Notes: generated from the letters alone by a model not told the origin. Counted from the first letter of the stretch, positions 36,008 through 47,940 are shown. The stretch is 64,000 nucleotides of DNA from Aselliscus stoliczkanus (GCA_033961575.1 CM066737.1:86610271-86674270), one strand, 5' to 3'. Program-made: numbers and translations.

Positions 36008-36170
36008 TTAGTTTTTAAATAAACACTTGTATATTTTCTAGATATCTTATTTTTATTGACTTGTACTTTAATTCTATTTGGTCAAAGAACATATGCCCTA
36101 AAACTTTAAACTTTTAAAATGCATTGAGATTTGTTTATGATTCAGCATATTTGCAATCTTAGTAAAAACT
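36008..36170 (-). mobile_element. L1 ORF2 fragment (antisense)
   Basis: 'ttattgacttgtactttaat' then 'tctatttggtcaaagaacat' and 'gcattgagatttgtttatga' match the antisense of a mid-ORF2 block of L1M. A type D SINE follows directly. Short and diverged. Confidence 0.5.
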
Positions 36171-36598
36171 TTTTTTTTTAAGATTTTATTGGGGAATTGG
36201 GGGAGGGGAACAGACAGGTTGCTGTCCTTTGGTTCTTCAGTGTAGTTGTGGAGAATATTACTTCACTGGTCCATGTTGGTATTGTGATCATTTTGCTCTT
36301 CCCGGCTAAGGCAGTTGGTCGCTGGCTGTTGGACTGCCACTGACGGTGGCTCAGGGCAGCTCTTGCATCTGCCGGCTACTCACGGTAGCTCATGGCAGCC
36401 CAGTGCAGCCCCGCTGCAGCCTATGCTGTCACCAGGGACTCACTGCAGCCCAGCTCCAGGTCGAGCTCTTTGTTCACCCTCTTAGCTGTAGAGGGCGCAG
36501 CGTCACTGGCCCCCATGTGGGATCCGAACCAGTGGCCCTGATGCTCAGAGCTCGTGCTCCCAAGCCAACTCTTAACCAACGAGCCACTCAGCCGGCCC
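36171..36598 (-). mobile_element. Large tRNA-derived SINE, type D (about 430 bp)
   Basis: Minus strand: head 'agggccggctgagtggctcg', tRNA-like unit with 'ggttcggatcccacatgg', 'gccagtgacgctgcgccctc', a long body ('gagctgggctgcagtgagtc', 'gctgccatgagctaccgtga'), then 'ctccacaactacactgaaga' and the tail 'ttccccaataaaatct'. The head resembles type A/B, and the tail is shared with type C. Confidence 0.9.
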
Positions 36599-36599
36599 T

Positions 36600-37080
36600 A
36601 AATTGCAGTGTTTATTATTGCATATTACTATGATTTATTTGAAAGTTATACTTCTAAGGAATTCTTCAAGCAGTTCCTGTTTTAAATATCTTTGAATTTT
36701 TAAGCAGTGAGTGCATTATTTTCCATGTCCAAGTGGGTATTGGTATGTTCGACCTGATCTCTATGTATTTTAAAACATGTAGTCCTTTTTTTTATGCTCA
36801 CGGTTTGTTCTGTTCCAGCCTTCTCATATTTTTTCTGAGACATTGATACCGTTTCATTTTTATGCAACTCACTTGTGAATGATTAATATCAAATTTGTCT
36901 AATCAAAAATTGGTCTCAGAATAATGTATTATAATAATAATTGTAACAACTTCAAAATATACTATGTAAAAAACTCCCTGTGCTAAGATGTTGAGTCAGG
37001 CAACACAACTCTTAAATTTAAGCCAACATGGCTCATCGTTATCTTGAAACTGTAATTTCAAAAACTTAAATCTTTGCCTA
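36600..37080. other. No feature recognised
   Basis: AT-rich. Possibly more old L1 antisense sequence, but no block is clear. Confidence 0.4.
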
Positions 37081-37089
37081 ATAATGCTT

Positions 37090-37420
37090 TTGGCTGGTAC
37101 AGCTGACTACTGTTGGTAACGCCTCATAGCTATGTACATTTGCACTTCCAAACCTCTCTGCAGTTAAACTGGTGACTAATTTGGCCAATGTAATGTGTAG
37201 GAAGAGACTTCGCGGCCAAGGTAGTTAATTATCTGGCTTGCCTTCTCCACCCCTTCTTCTTTTTGGTCTGGCAAGATGTCATAGGGTAACTCAGAGGCTA
37301 CAACCAAGCACCTACGATCATGACAACAATGAGGCATCGGCTTCTTTTCTGTTAAAGCAATGAGATCGTTTGAAATATAATTCAATTAGGTTTAGAGGGT
37401 GTTGTATTACATTCTATCTG
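37090..37420 (+). mobile_element. Old LTR-like repeat, family unsure
   Basis: 'atagctatgtacatttgcac', 'ttccaaacctctctgcagtt' and 'tttggccaatgtaatgtgta' resemble an old mammalian repeat also seen, diverged, at 18680-18990. No clear ends. Confidence 0.35.
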
Positions 37421-37529
37421 TAAATTTTCTTAATTCTATAATGCTGCCTTCTGCAGTTAAAAAAATAGAAACTAAGCTTGTAAAGTGCATTGTCTTATCA
37501 TATTTTGTTTCTGAAAACAACGCAATGAG

Positions 37530-37702
37530 AGATGACCGTTTAGCTCAGTTGGTTAGAGCGTGGTGCTGATAACAGCAAGGTAGCCAGTTCGATCCCCGCA
37601 TGGGCCACTGTGAGCTGTGACCTCCTTAAAAGAGCCAACTATGCCATTGTAGCATGAAAGCAATGTGTAGCCAATGACAATGGCTGTTCCCCAATAAAAT
37701 TT
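37530..37702 (+). mobile_element. Ves-type tRNA SINE with CCCCAATAAAAT end
   Basis: The A box TAGCTCAGTTGG (37541-37552) and a B box AGTTCGATCCC (37586-37596) are intact, followed by 'catgggccactgtgagctgt'. This is the tRNA-like head of bat Ves SINEs. The 3' end 'ctgttccccaataaaatttc' is the same tail type as the larger SINEs. It is not a functional tRNA gene because the acceptor and anticodon stems do not pair over the full length. Confidence 0.85.
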
Positions 37703-37709
37703 CAAACAA

Positions 37710-38370
37710 AATACCCAAAAAACTGAGTTAGTTGTAAGGCATGATATATACAATGATATATTTTTAAAATGTACTGAACATTATACATGATCAATAAATG
37801 TTAAAAATTATTTATCATTTTGTAATTACTTATCAATCTGTATGCTCAAGAACTGAGGCTTTGATTTATATATCATAATGACTAGATTGTATCCTCACTA
37901 AGGGTTCAGTTATAGTAGCCTCTCAGTTCTGTGAAATAGCTAAGGTTTTACATATACAGCTAATTTGTTCCAACTTGCACAGCTAATAAGATTGGACTGC
38001 AGAATGAAATCCAAGCGTTGTAACTTATAATCAATGGTCTTTATATCATACTAGAGCAGTTCAGTCCTCTCAGTCTTTCTATATTCTTTTAAATAGACTT
38101 GGGTTGTAATTAAGCTAACTGGACTCCAGACTACTTTTCCTACCATGTGCTATTTAACCTATCAGTCTTTATGACCAGCAACAAGCCTTAGAAAAACTGG
38201 GAAACAACTGTTTAATTTTTTGATCCTCCCTCTCACAAGTGTACTTTAATATTAAGACTTCATTCTCAGTATGCAAGTATTTGTAAATGAATATTTGTCA
38301 TGTGTTAATATAAGTTTATATATCAGCATCTAGATCACATGCAAATTGTTGGGAAGTAGCTTTGATAAAT
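37710..38370. other. No feature recognised
   Basis: AT-rich with no supported repeat or exon. Confidence 0.45.
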
Positions 38371-38374
38371 ACCA

Positions 38375-38504
38375 AGGGTGACAAAAAATGTGTACACATT
38401 TTCAGAAAGGAAAAAAACTGTATTAAAACTGTGATACTCAATATATACCGATAACAAAAGATGAATACAACTCACATGTATACATTTTTTTTTGGCACTC
38501 TCGG
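38375..38504. mobile_element. Tc1/mariner-like MITE, about 130 bp
   Basis: Left end AGGGTGACAAAAAATGTGTA and inverted right end CGAGAGTGCCAAAAAAAATG form imperfect terminal repeats. The inside 'ttcagaaaggaaaaaaactg' matches the first part of the element at 47280-47486, so both belong to one family. Confidence 0.75.
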
Positions 38505-38744
38505 TTATATATTCTACATATGTATCGAGAGATTTCTCACCTCTAAAATCATATGACAAAGATGGCCTCTATTTAATGTGATAGAAAACCTTATTGAACT
38601 TCCTGAACCACAATGTCAAAAATAAGAGTTGGTATGAAGAGAGTCTATCTTACCCTCTTTCTTCAGCTTCATGCATGTGACACAAAAGAGTTAAAGAATT
38701 TATTGCAATGAAATTTCCATAAATAGAGTAAGGTGAATATCTCA

Positions 38745-38925
38745 GTGAATTTACCAAACTAGTCACCATCAAGATGTAGTTTCCAGCAAGCTTGTTAGAT
38801 ATGCAAATTTCCAGGCCCCATCCCAAATCTAGTTAATCAGAAACTTAGGAGTGGGGCCTAGAATTTGTGTTGTAACAAGCCCTCAGTTGACTCTGATGCC
38901 TGTTAAAGTATAAGAGCCTTTATTC
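38745..38925 (+). mobile_element. MER5-like hAT DNA transposon relic
   Basis: 'gcttgttagatatgcaaatt', 'tccaggccccatcccaaatc', 'aatcagaaacttaggagtgg', 'ggcctagaatttgtgttgta' and 'acaagccctcagttgactct' follow the MER5A-type non-autonomous Charlie consensus. Confidence 0.8.
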
Positions 38926-38929
38926 TAAA

Positions 38930-39021
38930 TCTGTACTGTCCAGTACAGCACACATTAGCCACACATGAGTATTGAACAGTTGAAAATTGGCTTGTCCTAT
39001 TCGGAGGTGCTGTAAGTGTAA
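38930..39021 (+). mobile_element. hAT-like DNA repeat fragment
   Basis: 'ctgtactgtccagtacagca', 'cacacatgagtattgaacag' and 'gaggtgctgtaagtgtaa' resemble an old non-autonomous hAT element. It is cut at its 3' side by the mariner at 39024. Confidence 0.6.
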
Positions 39022-39023
39022 TA

Positions 39024-39588
39024 CGAGGTTTGACAATTAGGTTCACGAACTGGTTCCAACAATGTTGCTAACCTTTCTTGTTATCAGAAGGATTATGAAT
39101 TTGTGCCCACAGGACAAAAGTTAACCAAGTTGACTATTTGGAATTACTGAAAAGGCTGCATGAAAAAGTTAGACAACCTAAACTTTTCACCAACAGTTCA
39201 TGGCTCTTGTATCACACCAATGTACCAGCTCACATGGCACTGTCTGTGAGGGAGTTTTTATCCAGTAAAGAAATAACTGTATTGGAATACCCTCCCTACT
39301 CACCTGATCTGGCCCCCAGTGACTTCTTTCTTTACCCAAAGATAAAGGAAATATTGAAAGGAAGACATTTTGATGACATTCAGGACATCAAGGGTAATAC
39401 GACAACAGCTCTCATGGCCATTCCAGAAAAGGAGGACCAAAATTGCTTCAAAGGGTGAGACTGGGCACTGGCATCTGTACATAGTTTCCCAAGGGGAGTA
39501 CTTTGAATGTAAATGTAGTGATATTCAGCAATGAGATATGTAAGCACTTTTTCTAGGATTAATTCGCAAACTTAATTGTCTTACTTCA
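39024..39588 (+). mobile_element. Internally deleted mariner (about 565 bp)
   Basis: Left end CGAGGTTTGACAATTAGG after TA. Right end 'cttaattgtcttacttca' is degenerate. A 106-codon open stretch (39138-39458) carries 'NVPAHMALSVREFLSSKEIT', 'PPYSPDLAPSDFFLYPKIKE' and 'ILKGRHFDDIQDIKG'. The second catalytic position reads TN instead of DN. The N-terminal half and first catalytic Asp are absent. The element shares its deletion join with the copy at 45524-46093, so both derive from one deleted form that was mobilised in trans. Confidence 0.92.
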
Positions 39589-39596
39589 TGTGTGCG

Positions 39597-39640
39597 CACG
39601 TGTTTGTGTGTGTGTGTGTGTGTGTGTATGTGTGTGTATC
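39597..39640. repeat. (TG)n microsatellite
   Basis: TG/TGTA run next to the mariner right end, with two interruptions. Confidence 0.95.
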
Positions 39641-42600
39641 ACATTTTTACCTATTTATCCATTTATGGACACCTAGGTTCTTTCCGTATCTTGGCTATTG
39701 CAATAAATTACAATGAAAATGGGAATGGAGACACCTTGGATATATACCCGTAGTGCAATTGCTGGATCATATTGTAGTTCTATTTTTAAGTTTTTGAGAA
39801 ACTTCCATACTGTTTTCCGTAGTGGCTGTACCAATTTACCTTTCCACCAATAGTATATGAGGGTTCCTGTTCCCTCACATCCTCTTCTACACTTGTTATT
39901 ACTTGTCTTGCTGATAATAGCCATTTTGACAGGTGTGAGGTGGTATCTCACTTCGGTAGTCAATTGTGTTGCCCCGATAATTAGTGATGTGAGCACCTTT
40001 TCATGTACCAGTTGGCAATTTCTATGTCTTTGGAAAAATGTCTATTCAGTTCCTCTGCCCATTTTTTAATTGGTTTGTTTTTGTACTGTTTTAGAGGAAA
40101 ATCTTTGACCCTTTCAACACTGAAGGTGATGTTGGCTGTGCATTTGTCTTATATGGTCTTTCTCATGTTGAGGTATATTTCTTCTATACCCAATTTACTG
40201 AGCATTTTTATTGTGAAACGGTATTGTTTTGTCAAGTACTCTTTCTGCATCTATTGAGATAATCATATGATTTTTATCTTTCATTTTATTAACGTGGTAT
40301 ATCGCTTTTATTGATTTGTGTATGTTGAACCATCTGTGCATTCCAGGGATAAATCCCCTTCATTGTGGGGTATAATTGTTTTAATATGTTGTTGTTGAGT
40401 TTGGATTGGTAACATTTTGCTGAGAGTTTTTGCATTTTTTTCATCAGAGATACTGGTCTGTAGTCCTTTTTCTTGTTCTGTATTCATCTGGCTTTGGTAT
40501 CAAGATTATACTGGCATCATAAATTGAAATTAGGAGTGTTTCTTCCTCTTCAATTTTTGAAAGATTTTGAGAAGGATTGGCATTAATTCTTAAATGTTTG
40601 GTAGAATTCACCAGTGAGATCATCTGGTAATGGGCTTTTCTGTGTCGGGAGGTTTTTGATTACTGATTCAATCTCCTTACTTATTATTGATATGTTCAGC
40701 TTTTTTATAGCATTTTTTTTTTTAGCTGAGCCATCCTGCCACCTGTTGGCAGCTCAATGGCAACTCAGCTCGGGCTGGCCTCGAACAGCTGTTGCTCAGA
40801 GCTCAGCTCGCACTCTTGAGCAAGCTCTTAACCAACTGAGCCACTCGGCCGGCCTTGATATGTTCAGCTTTTTTATTTCCTCATGATTTCAGTTTTGTTA
40901 GGGTGTATGTTTCTAAGAATTTTTCCATTTCTTCTAGGTCATTCAGTTTGTTAGCATATAACTGTTTATAGTATTATCTTGTGATCCTATATATTTCTGT
41001 TGCATTGTTTGTAATATTTCCTCCTTCATTTCTGATTTTATTTATTTGAGTCCTCTTTTCTTAGTCTTGTTAAAGTTTGTCAGCTTTGTTTATCTTCTCT
41101 AAAAACCAGCTCTTAGTTTTGTTGATATTTTCTATTCTTTTTCTAGTCTATTTTGTTTATTTCTGCCTTGATCTTTGTTATTTCCTTTCCTCTGGTAACT
41201 TTGGACTTTTTTTTTCTAGTTCTTTTAGATATTAAGTTAGGTTGATTATTTAAGATTTTTTTTTTCTTACCCCAGGCAACTATTCCCTCTTAGAATTGCT
41301 TTTGCAGCATCTCATAGGTTTATTATGTTGTTCTTCTATTTTCATTTGTTTCAAAATATTTTTTAATTTCCCTTTTGATTTCTTTTTTGACCCATTATTT
41401 GTTCAAGAGTGTGTTGTTTAATTTCCACATATCTGTCAATTTTCTAGCATTCCTCCTATTATTGATTTCTAGTTTCATACCATTGTGGTAAGAGAAGATA
41501 CACAGCATGATTTTGGTCTTCTTAAATTCACTAAGCCTTGTTTATATGATCTATCCTAGAGTATATTTATGTGCATTTTAGAAGAATGTATATATTTTGT
41601 TGCTGTTGGATGGAATGTTCTGCATATGTCTTTTAGGTCCATTGGCTTTAAAGTATGTTTCAAGTCTAACACTTCCTTGTTTATTGTAGTCCCCACTATT
41701 ATTATTCTGTTGTTTATTTCTCCTTTCAGATCTGTTAGCATTTTCTTAATGTATTTAGGTACTCTGATGTTGGGTGCATATATATTTATGATTGTATATC
41801 TTCTTGATGAATGTACCCCCTTATCATTATATAATGTCCATCTTTGTCTCTTGGTCTTGTTTTTGGCTTAAAGTCTAATTAGTCTCATATAAGTACAGCT
41901 ATTACTGTTCTCTTTTGGTTTCCCCTTGCATAAAATAGATCTTTCCATCCCTTCACTTTGAGCATATGTGTGTCCTTAAAGCTAAAGTTAGTCTTTTGTA
42001 GGCAGTACATACTTGAATCTTGTTATTTTCCCTATCCAGCCACTCTGTACCTATTGATTGAAGTATTCAACCACATTTACTTTTAGAATAATTATTGATA
42101 GGTAAGAACTTACTAGTATCATCTTATTAATTATTTTATGGCTATTTTGTAGTTCCCTTGTTCCTTTTATCCTCTCTTGCTGCCTTCCTGTGTAAGTTGA
42201 TGATTTTCTATAATGGTATGTGTTGATTCCCTTCTCTTTATCTTTTGTGAATCGACAAAAGGTTTTCCCTTTGTGGTTACTGTGAGGATTACATAAAACA
42301 TATATAACATTCTATTTTACATTTATACAAATTTAATTTCAACCATATACAGAAACACTACCCTTTTAGATCCCCCTTTTATATTTTTGATGTCACCATT
42401 TACATTTTTACAATATATATCCATTAACAAATTGGTGTAGCTATAGCTATTTTAAAAACTTCAGTCCTTTAATCTTTATACTAGATTTAATTAGTTACAC
42501 ACCACCATATTACAGTATCAGGGTATTCTGAATCTGACCACATGCTAACCTTTACCAGTGTGTTGTATATTTTCATATTACTAATCAGGACCCTTTCACT

Positions 42601-42735
42601 TCAGCTTGAGGACTCTTTTCAGCACTTCTTGTAAGGCAGGTTTAGGGTTGATTAATTTCTTTAGCTTTTGCTAGGGAAAATCTTTATCTCACCCTCATTT
42701 TTGAAGGACAATTTTTCCTGGGTAAAGTATTCTTT
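39640..42735 (-). mobile_element. L1 antisense: ORF2 without the RT catalytic core
   Basis: The minus strand gives ORF2 endonuclease (e.g. 'SLKGEINNRIIIVG'-like at 41556-41741), then the mid region (41000-41500), then RT fingers ('[11 protein letters not shown]'-like near 40250). It then jumps at about 40080-40095 to the C-terminal domain ('RYHLTPVKMAIISKTSNNKC', '[20 protein letters not shown]' at 39673-39996). The segment that would hold 'TRQGCP' and the FADD catalytic box is absent. Beyond 42050, inter-ORF and ORF1 C-terminal relics reach about 42735. Many stops and frameshifts. A type B SINE is at 40709-40854. Confidence 0.85.
40709..40854 (-). mobile_element. tRNA-derived SINE, type B, 22-bp target duplication
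   Basis: Antisense type B copy with 'agctgagccatcctgccacc' and a head ending GGCCGGCC. Target duplication of 22 bp is perfect: 40687-40708 and 40855-40876. It inserted into L1 ORF2 and looks young. Confidence 0.98.
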
Positions 42736-42756
42736 TTTATTTATTTATTTATTTTT

Positions 42757-42826
42757 AGTTTTTATTTTTTTGAGGGCAGTGTCACTGGCCCTCATATGTG
42801 GGACTGAACCGGGGCCACTGGCTCCT
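42757..42826 (-). mobile_element. Partial tRNA-derived SINE, type A
   Basis: 'gagggcagtgtcactggccc', 'tcatatgtgggactgaaccg' and 'gggccactggctc', then it breaks before the head. The type D SINE follows 22 bp later. Confidence 0.85.
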
Positions 42827-42847
42827 CAGCCATTCTTTCTCTCTCTC

Positions 42848-43281
42848 TTTTTTTAAAAAAAGATTTTATTGGGGAATTGGGGGAGGGGAACAGCATTGGG
42901 GAATCAGGGAAGGGGAACAGACAAGTTGCTGTCCTTTTGTTCTTCAGTCTAGTTGTGGAGGACATCGCTTCACTGGCCCAGGTTGGTATTATCACTGCAC
43001 TCTTCCCGGGTGAGGAAGTCACTCGCTGGCCATTGGAAGGCCACTCACGGCAGCTCACGGCAGCTCATGAAAGCACATGCCAGATGCCGGCCAGCCCCAC
43101 TGCAGCCTACACTGTTGTCAGTGACTCCCGACAGCCCAGCTCCAGGTTGAGCTGTTGTTCACCATCTTAGCTGTAGAGGGCAGTGTCTTTGGCCCTCATA
43201 TGTGGGATCTGAACCAGGGCCTTGCTGCTCAGAGCTGGCGTACCAAGCCAGCTCCTAACCAATGTACCACACAGCAGGCCC
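42848..43281 (-). mobile_element. Large tRNA-derived SINE, type D
   Basis: Same order as 36171-36598: minus-strand head 'gggcctgctgtgtggtacat', 'ggttcagatcccacatatga', 'gggccaaagacactgccctc', body, and tail 'ttccccaataaaatcttttt'. The body carries a short direct repeat ('cggcagctca' twice near 43047-43068). Confidence 0.9.
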
Positions 43282-43284
43282 TAT

Positions 43285-45335
43285 TATTGCTTTTTATTTA
43301 GACATAATATATATCCTGAAATTGGAATGATAAAGTAAATAATTAGCATAACACATGTGAAAGCATGACATGTAAATTTATGAAAGCGTTCATATTTTAA
43401 ATGAATTAAGTGAATAAAAATCAAGATGATAAATCACGATAGTAAGATAAAAAAAAGAAACTGGAGGACCAATGAGATAAATCAAAAATCAAAATAATAT
43501 GACTACACATCTAATAAATAAATAAAAAACATCAGAGATAATAAACCTGGAAGAAAGTCGTTTCAATAAGAGAAAAACCTTTATATAACCTCAGATATTT
43601 GAGAGAGAGAGAGAGAGTATGATTAAACCAATTACAGAGACTATTTGGACACCCATCAAAGATGAACCAGTATAAGGATAATTGGCATCCCTAAATAAAA
43701 GATCTTTATTAATAAATCAGAAATGCACTCAGAAGTATATAATACAGGGAAATTTAACTGAAATGAAGGAAAAATTGAATCTGCAGATCAAAAGAGCAGA
43801 CTCATTCTGAACAATTGACATCAAGACACATCCTGTTAAGTTATTGGATTTCAAGGATAAAGAAAGCATTCCACTGCAATTCAGGTATAAAAAGCAAAAT
43901 CACTGCTAAGGGAATAATGAAGTGAACCATAGAAATCTCCATACTTGTACTGAAACTATAATAGAAATGTATAAATATACCCAGTGTTCTGAAATAAATA
44001 AAGTATGTTCTTAATTTATTCATTCAAATTGTCTTAAGAAATAAAGGCAAAAAGCAATATTTTTCCACATTACTGGAAATATAGTTGACCTAGAAATGAT
44101 CAAAAATGAAGAACTTCTGAGAGGCTGGGATAAAAGCCTAGTGGTGTAAATTGATTCCTTTTTAACACAGAACTCTGAAGAAACTGAAATTGCAGCCAAA
44201 AGTGTAAATTTATCATGAACTCAGAGTAAAACTAAAAGAACTGTCATTATTAAAAATCTATAGGTTAAAGAGCTCCTCCCTCTTTAAAAGCCAGTAGTTA
44301 ATCCTACTGATGATCATTTTTTCTTAACCTTAATTGAAGTTGTATTCCAAATTATAATGAAGTGTTTATCTGAAGTTTCTTACTTTTTTTCAGGTTCACA
44401 TTCTTGTCTCTTTCTGTTATTCTATTAAATTCAAGGAAGTCTAATATTTTTGTACTGCAAATAGAGTATATCTTTCTTACAAAATTGTCTATTTTTCTAT
44501 CCACAAGTATGTTTGTCTTTCAATTCTTCTATCTGTATATAATCATAAATAAATAATTAAAGAGTATTCACCAAATAGTTACCTGGCACTTTTGGAAGAA
44601 CCTAGAATTCTTTATTGTTTTCCTTGTATTTTTATAATTAAAAATATTGTTTGAATTTTTTTTATAATTTGTCTCCCATATTCCCATACAACAATAAAGT
44701 TACTATTTGGTTTTACCATTGCTATTATTACTATTGCTATAATTTGTGGCAATACAGGATACAGAGAAAATGAAGGAGTGATATTCATGAGGACTTGTGA
44801 GATTTTCGGATATAAGCCTCATTTTGGGTACGCATGTTATAATGTGACACATGGTAGGAGACAAGTGAATTTCTTCCTACTTATGCCTGAAACAGTGCTT
44901 CTGTGACAACTCAATGTTCCTACTGTAAGATGCATCTAGAGATATAGCCCTTAACATAGGTATCAGAATTCTGAATGAGAGCATTTTCGGAAGAGGCACC
45001 CAAGAGTCAACTTCATGTGGTTTCTTATGCAATGGAAATGATAATGTAGCTGGAGTGGTCAGATGATTCCTATGGTTAACGATTTTATAAACACATGTAC
45101 AAGATCTTCTGGGACCATCCAGCTATAATTGCTGAGGCTTTTTGCCTGAAGTTCTGGGGATAGGACCAGTGAAATTCAGGCTACATCTATGAACTTAGGG
45201 TCCTGGGGAACCATGTTACACTAGGGGGTCCATTTGCTGTACTGTTCATCAACTCTTTTAGCAATGGGGAAGATTTAAATATCGTTAGGCCCAGAAGTAG
45301 TATTTCCATTTCAGGCATTTAAACATAAAAAAATA
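43285..45335. other. Long AT-rich stretch, nothing firm
   Basis: A short GA run at 43602-43617. Parts of 43430-44000 are A-rich and may be very old sense-strand L1, but no block is convincing. Confidence 0.4.
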
Positions 45336-45339
45336 AATG

Positions 45340-46190
45340 AAACACTGCAACACATAGTGCCTACAAGTAACAAAATGGTATTGTACACTGTAATCTTGTT
45401 AACGGGGTAGATCTCATGTTAAGTGCCCTTTCCACAAAGGAAGAAAAGCAGGGGGACACAATAAATCTTTTAGAGGTAATGGGTATATTTATTACTTTGA
45501 TTGAGGTGATGCTGTCAAAAATATGAGGTCTGACAATTAAGTTCGCAAACTCATCCTAGAAAATGTACTACATACCTCAATGCTGAATATCACTATAGTC
45601 CCCTTCGAAGTACTCCCCTTGGGAAGCTTTGCACTGATGCCAGTGCCTAGTCCACCCTTCAAAGCAATTTTGGAACTCTGTCTGGAATGGCCCTCAGAGC
45701 AGTCATCATATTACCCTTGATGTCCTGAATGTCATGAAAATGTCTTCCTTTCAATATTTCCTTTGACTTTGGGTAAAGAAAGAAGTCATTAGGGGCCAGA
45801 TCAGGTGAGTAGGGAGGGTGTTCCAATACAGTTATTTGTTTAGTGGCTAAAAACTCCCTCACAGACAGTGCCGTGTGAGCTGGTACATTATCGTAATTCA
45901 AGAGCTATGAATTGTTGGCAAAACGTTCAAGGAGTTTAACTTTTTCATGAAGCCTTTTTAGCACTCTCAAATAGTAAACTTGGTGAAACTGTTTGTCCAG
46001 TTGGTACAAATTCATAATGAATAATTGCTTTGATATCAAAAAAGGTTAGCAACATCATTGCAACAAGTTTGCACACTTAATTGTCAGACCTCGTATATGT
46101 ATAGGTCCAAACCTAACAAAATGTACACATTAAATATGTGCATTTTTTTTGTATATTAAGTATGCCTCAATAAAGGTGAAAAACAAAGAA
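45340..46190 (+). mobile_element. L1M 3' end (sense), split by a mariner
   Basis: 'tggtattgtacactgtaatc', 'gggtagatctcatgttaagt' and 'tagaggtaatgggtatattt' precede the mariner. 'caaaatgtacacattaaata', 'tgtgcatttt' and 'attaagtatgcctcaataaa' follow it. This is the L1M 3' UTR with its polyadenylation signal, interrupted at a TA. Confidence 0.78.
45524..46093 (-). mobile_element. Internally deleted mariner (570 bp), near-perfect ends
   Basis: Left end TGAGGTCTGACAATTAAG and right end CTTAATTGTCAGACCTCG are inverted copies, flanked by TA. An 80-codon stretch (45659-45901, minus) has 'NVPAHTALSVREFLATKQIT', 'PPYSPDLAPNDFFLYP' and 'ILKGRHFHDIQDIKG'. Here both catalytic Asp of the DD34D pair are kept, with exactly 34 residues between. 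The N-terminal DNA-binding half is missing. Same deletion as 39024-39588. Confidence 0.95.
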
Positions 46191-46194
46191 AAAT

Positions 46195-47195
46195 CAAATT
46201 TATTCATCTTGCTTATTGATTTTAAATGGCAGAAAGTCAATCCATAGGGACTATATAAAAACCATACATATAGTATGCAAGGCTGATGTGTTTGGTTTTT
46301 AAAATTTTCAGTACATTTACCTAATGTTTTTCTCTTTTGTCATATTCTGTGTTTGAGCATTCAGGGAGTTGTAGCAATAACAGAACAATGGGAGCAGAAA
46401 AAAAAATTTACCAAGAAACACTTCTTCGGTATTTGGTTTATTGATCATTATTTTAGTTATGCAAGAACATTGTCTTTCTTCAATCCCTCATTACTAAATG
46501 ATTGCCATTTTAAATGAATTTGTAAATAGTCTAGTAGGATGCTCATTTGTGTCTCAGAGGTAGAGGGCATGACTGTCCAACATCGGCCTTTACAACTTAA
46601 GTCCTCTAACTGTCTCAATAGCTGGATGAGAACAAAGAAACTGCCAAGCAGTCACTTCTGCTTGAAGCCCCACTGGAAACAATACCACAGCACTGAGGGG
46701 AAGGTAGCAACTGCAGATTTGTCCCACAGCAAGGACAGTTGCTACTGAAAACCTTCCAAGCATTCTTTCTGCTGTTTCCTTCCCCACCAAGTTATTGAAC
46801 TCACCTATAATTTATTGTCATTTCTGAACTATATTTTTAGTTTGCACCTTAATTCAGGACACTTATTCATTGAAAACTTATTCTTTGACACTTATTCTTT
46901 CTTGCCCTAAAACTAATAAAACTTTTTCCTGTTATCAGAGGTAGCAAAGTGAGAAATATGTACCTCAGAACTATACTTGCTTTCTGCTGTTATTATTTTT
47001 GAATTACATATGTGAACATTATCATATTTTTACTTTTGGGTATCTTTCCTCTTTACTCACTGAAATTGTAAATCAATCCTTTAAAATAACTGACTATCTT
47101 AGTAATAGATTTTTCTGTCAAGTATATGCCTTTTGTAAAGCCCGTCAAGATATAGATGAGTAAAAAAGATCATTCTTTTAGTAAACTTGAAAAAA
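46195..47195. other. No feature recognised
   Basis: A less AT-rich patch at 46530-46790 has two overlapping frames of 66-69 codons on opposite strands. No known similarity. Confidence 0.4.
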
Positions 47196-47279
47196 ATAAT
47201 TTCAGACTTATAGAAATGCTGCAAGAATCATACAAAGAATTCCTGTATACCCTTCATTGATCCCTCAAATGTTAATACA

Positions 47280-47486
47280 GAGGGTGCCCCAAAAAATTAT
47301 ACACATTTTAAGAAAGGAAAAACTTTTAAAATTGTAATATAATGAATGATGCTAGCATTCGTTTGATTAACACTATCTTTTGTGTGAACGTCATACTACA
47401 CAATGCTACCGTATTTCAATTCAACTTTGAAAAGTAATAAATAGATATCATCTCTTACCATGTTCTAATTTTTTGGCACCACCAGT
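47280..47486. mobile_element. Tc1/mariner-like MITE, about 205 bp
   Basis: Left end AGGGTGCCCCAAAAAATTAT and right end 'aattttttggcaccaccagt' are inverted, flanked by TA-containing sequence. The 'ttaagaaaggaaaaac' part matches 38375-38504, which is a shorter deletion of the same family. Confidence 0.78.
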
Positions 47487-47837
47487 ATATTGCCACATCC
47501 CCTCCTGCTCACTATCAAGTTGCAGAAATGATGCCTCTATATTTCTAAATGTTTCAGTATTTCCTAAAAAAAAAAAAAAAAACACATTCCCTGATACAAC
47601 CATAATACATTCTTTAAATTCTTTAAATCAGAAAATTAGCATTGATTACTACTATTATCTAATCTACAGACTATTTCAAATTTCACCTATTGACCTCTTG
47701 TTCATGACAACAAAAGAACAAGAAAAAAAGTATTTTTTTTCCTAGTTTGGGATCCAAGTCACATGCATTTAGGTGTTATGTCTCTTAAGTCTCTTTTGAT
47801 GGGAAAGAGTTCCTCTGTCTTTCTTTTATGACTTGAT

Positions 47838-47940
47838 TTTTTTTTTGAGCGCAGTGTCACTGGCCCTCATATGTGGGATCTGAACCGGGGCCACTGGCGT
47901 CCCAAGCCAGTGCTTAACCACCGCGGCACTCAGCTGGCCC
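47838..47940 (-). mobile_element. tRNA-derived SINE, type A
   Basis: 'gagcgcagtgtcactggccc', 'tcatatgtgggatctgaacc', head ending CAGCTGGCCC. Target duplication ATGACTTGAT at 47828-47837 and 47941-47950. Confidence 0.96.

Noticed and set aside
37533..37605. Possible functional tRNA gene (good A and B boxes)
   Set aside because: The acceptor and anticodon arms do not fold as a complete cloverleaf, and a SINE body and AATAAA tail follow. It is a Ves-type SINE.
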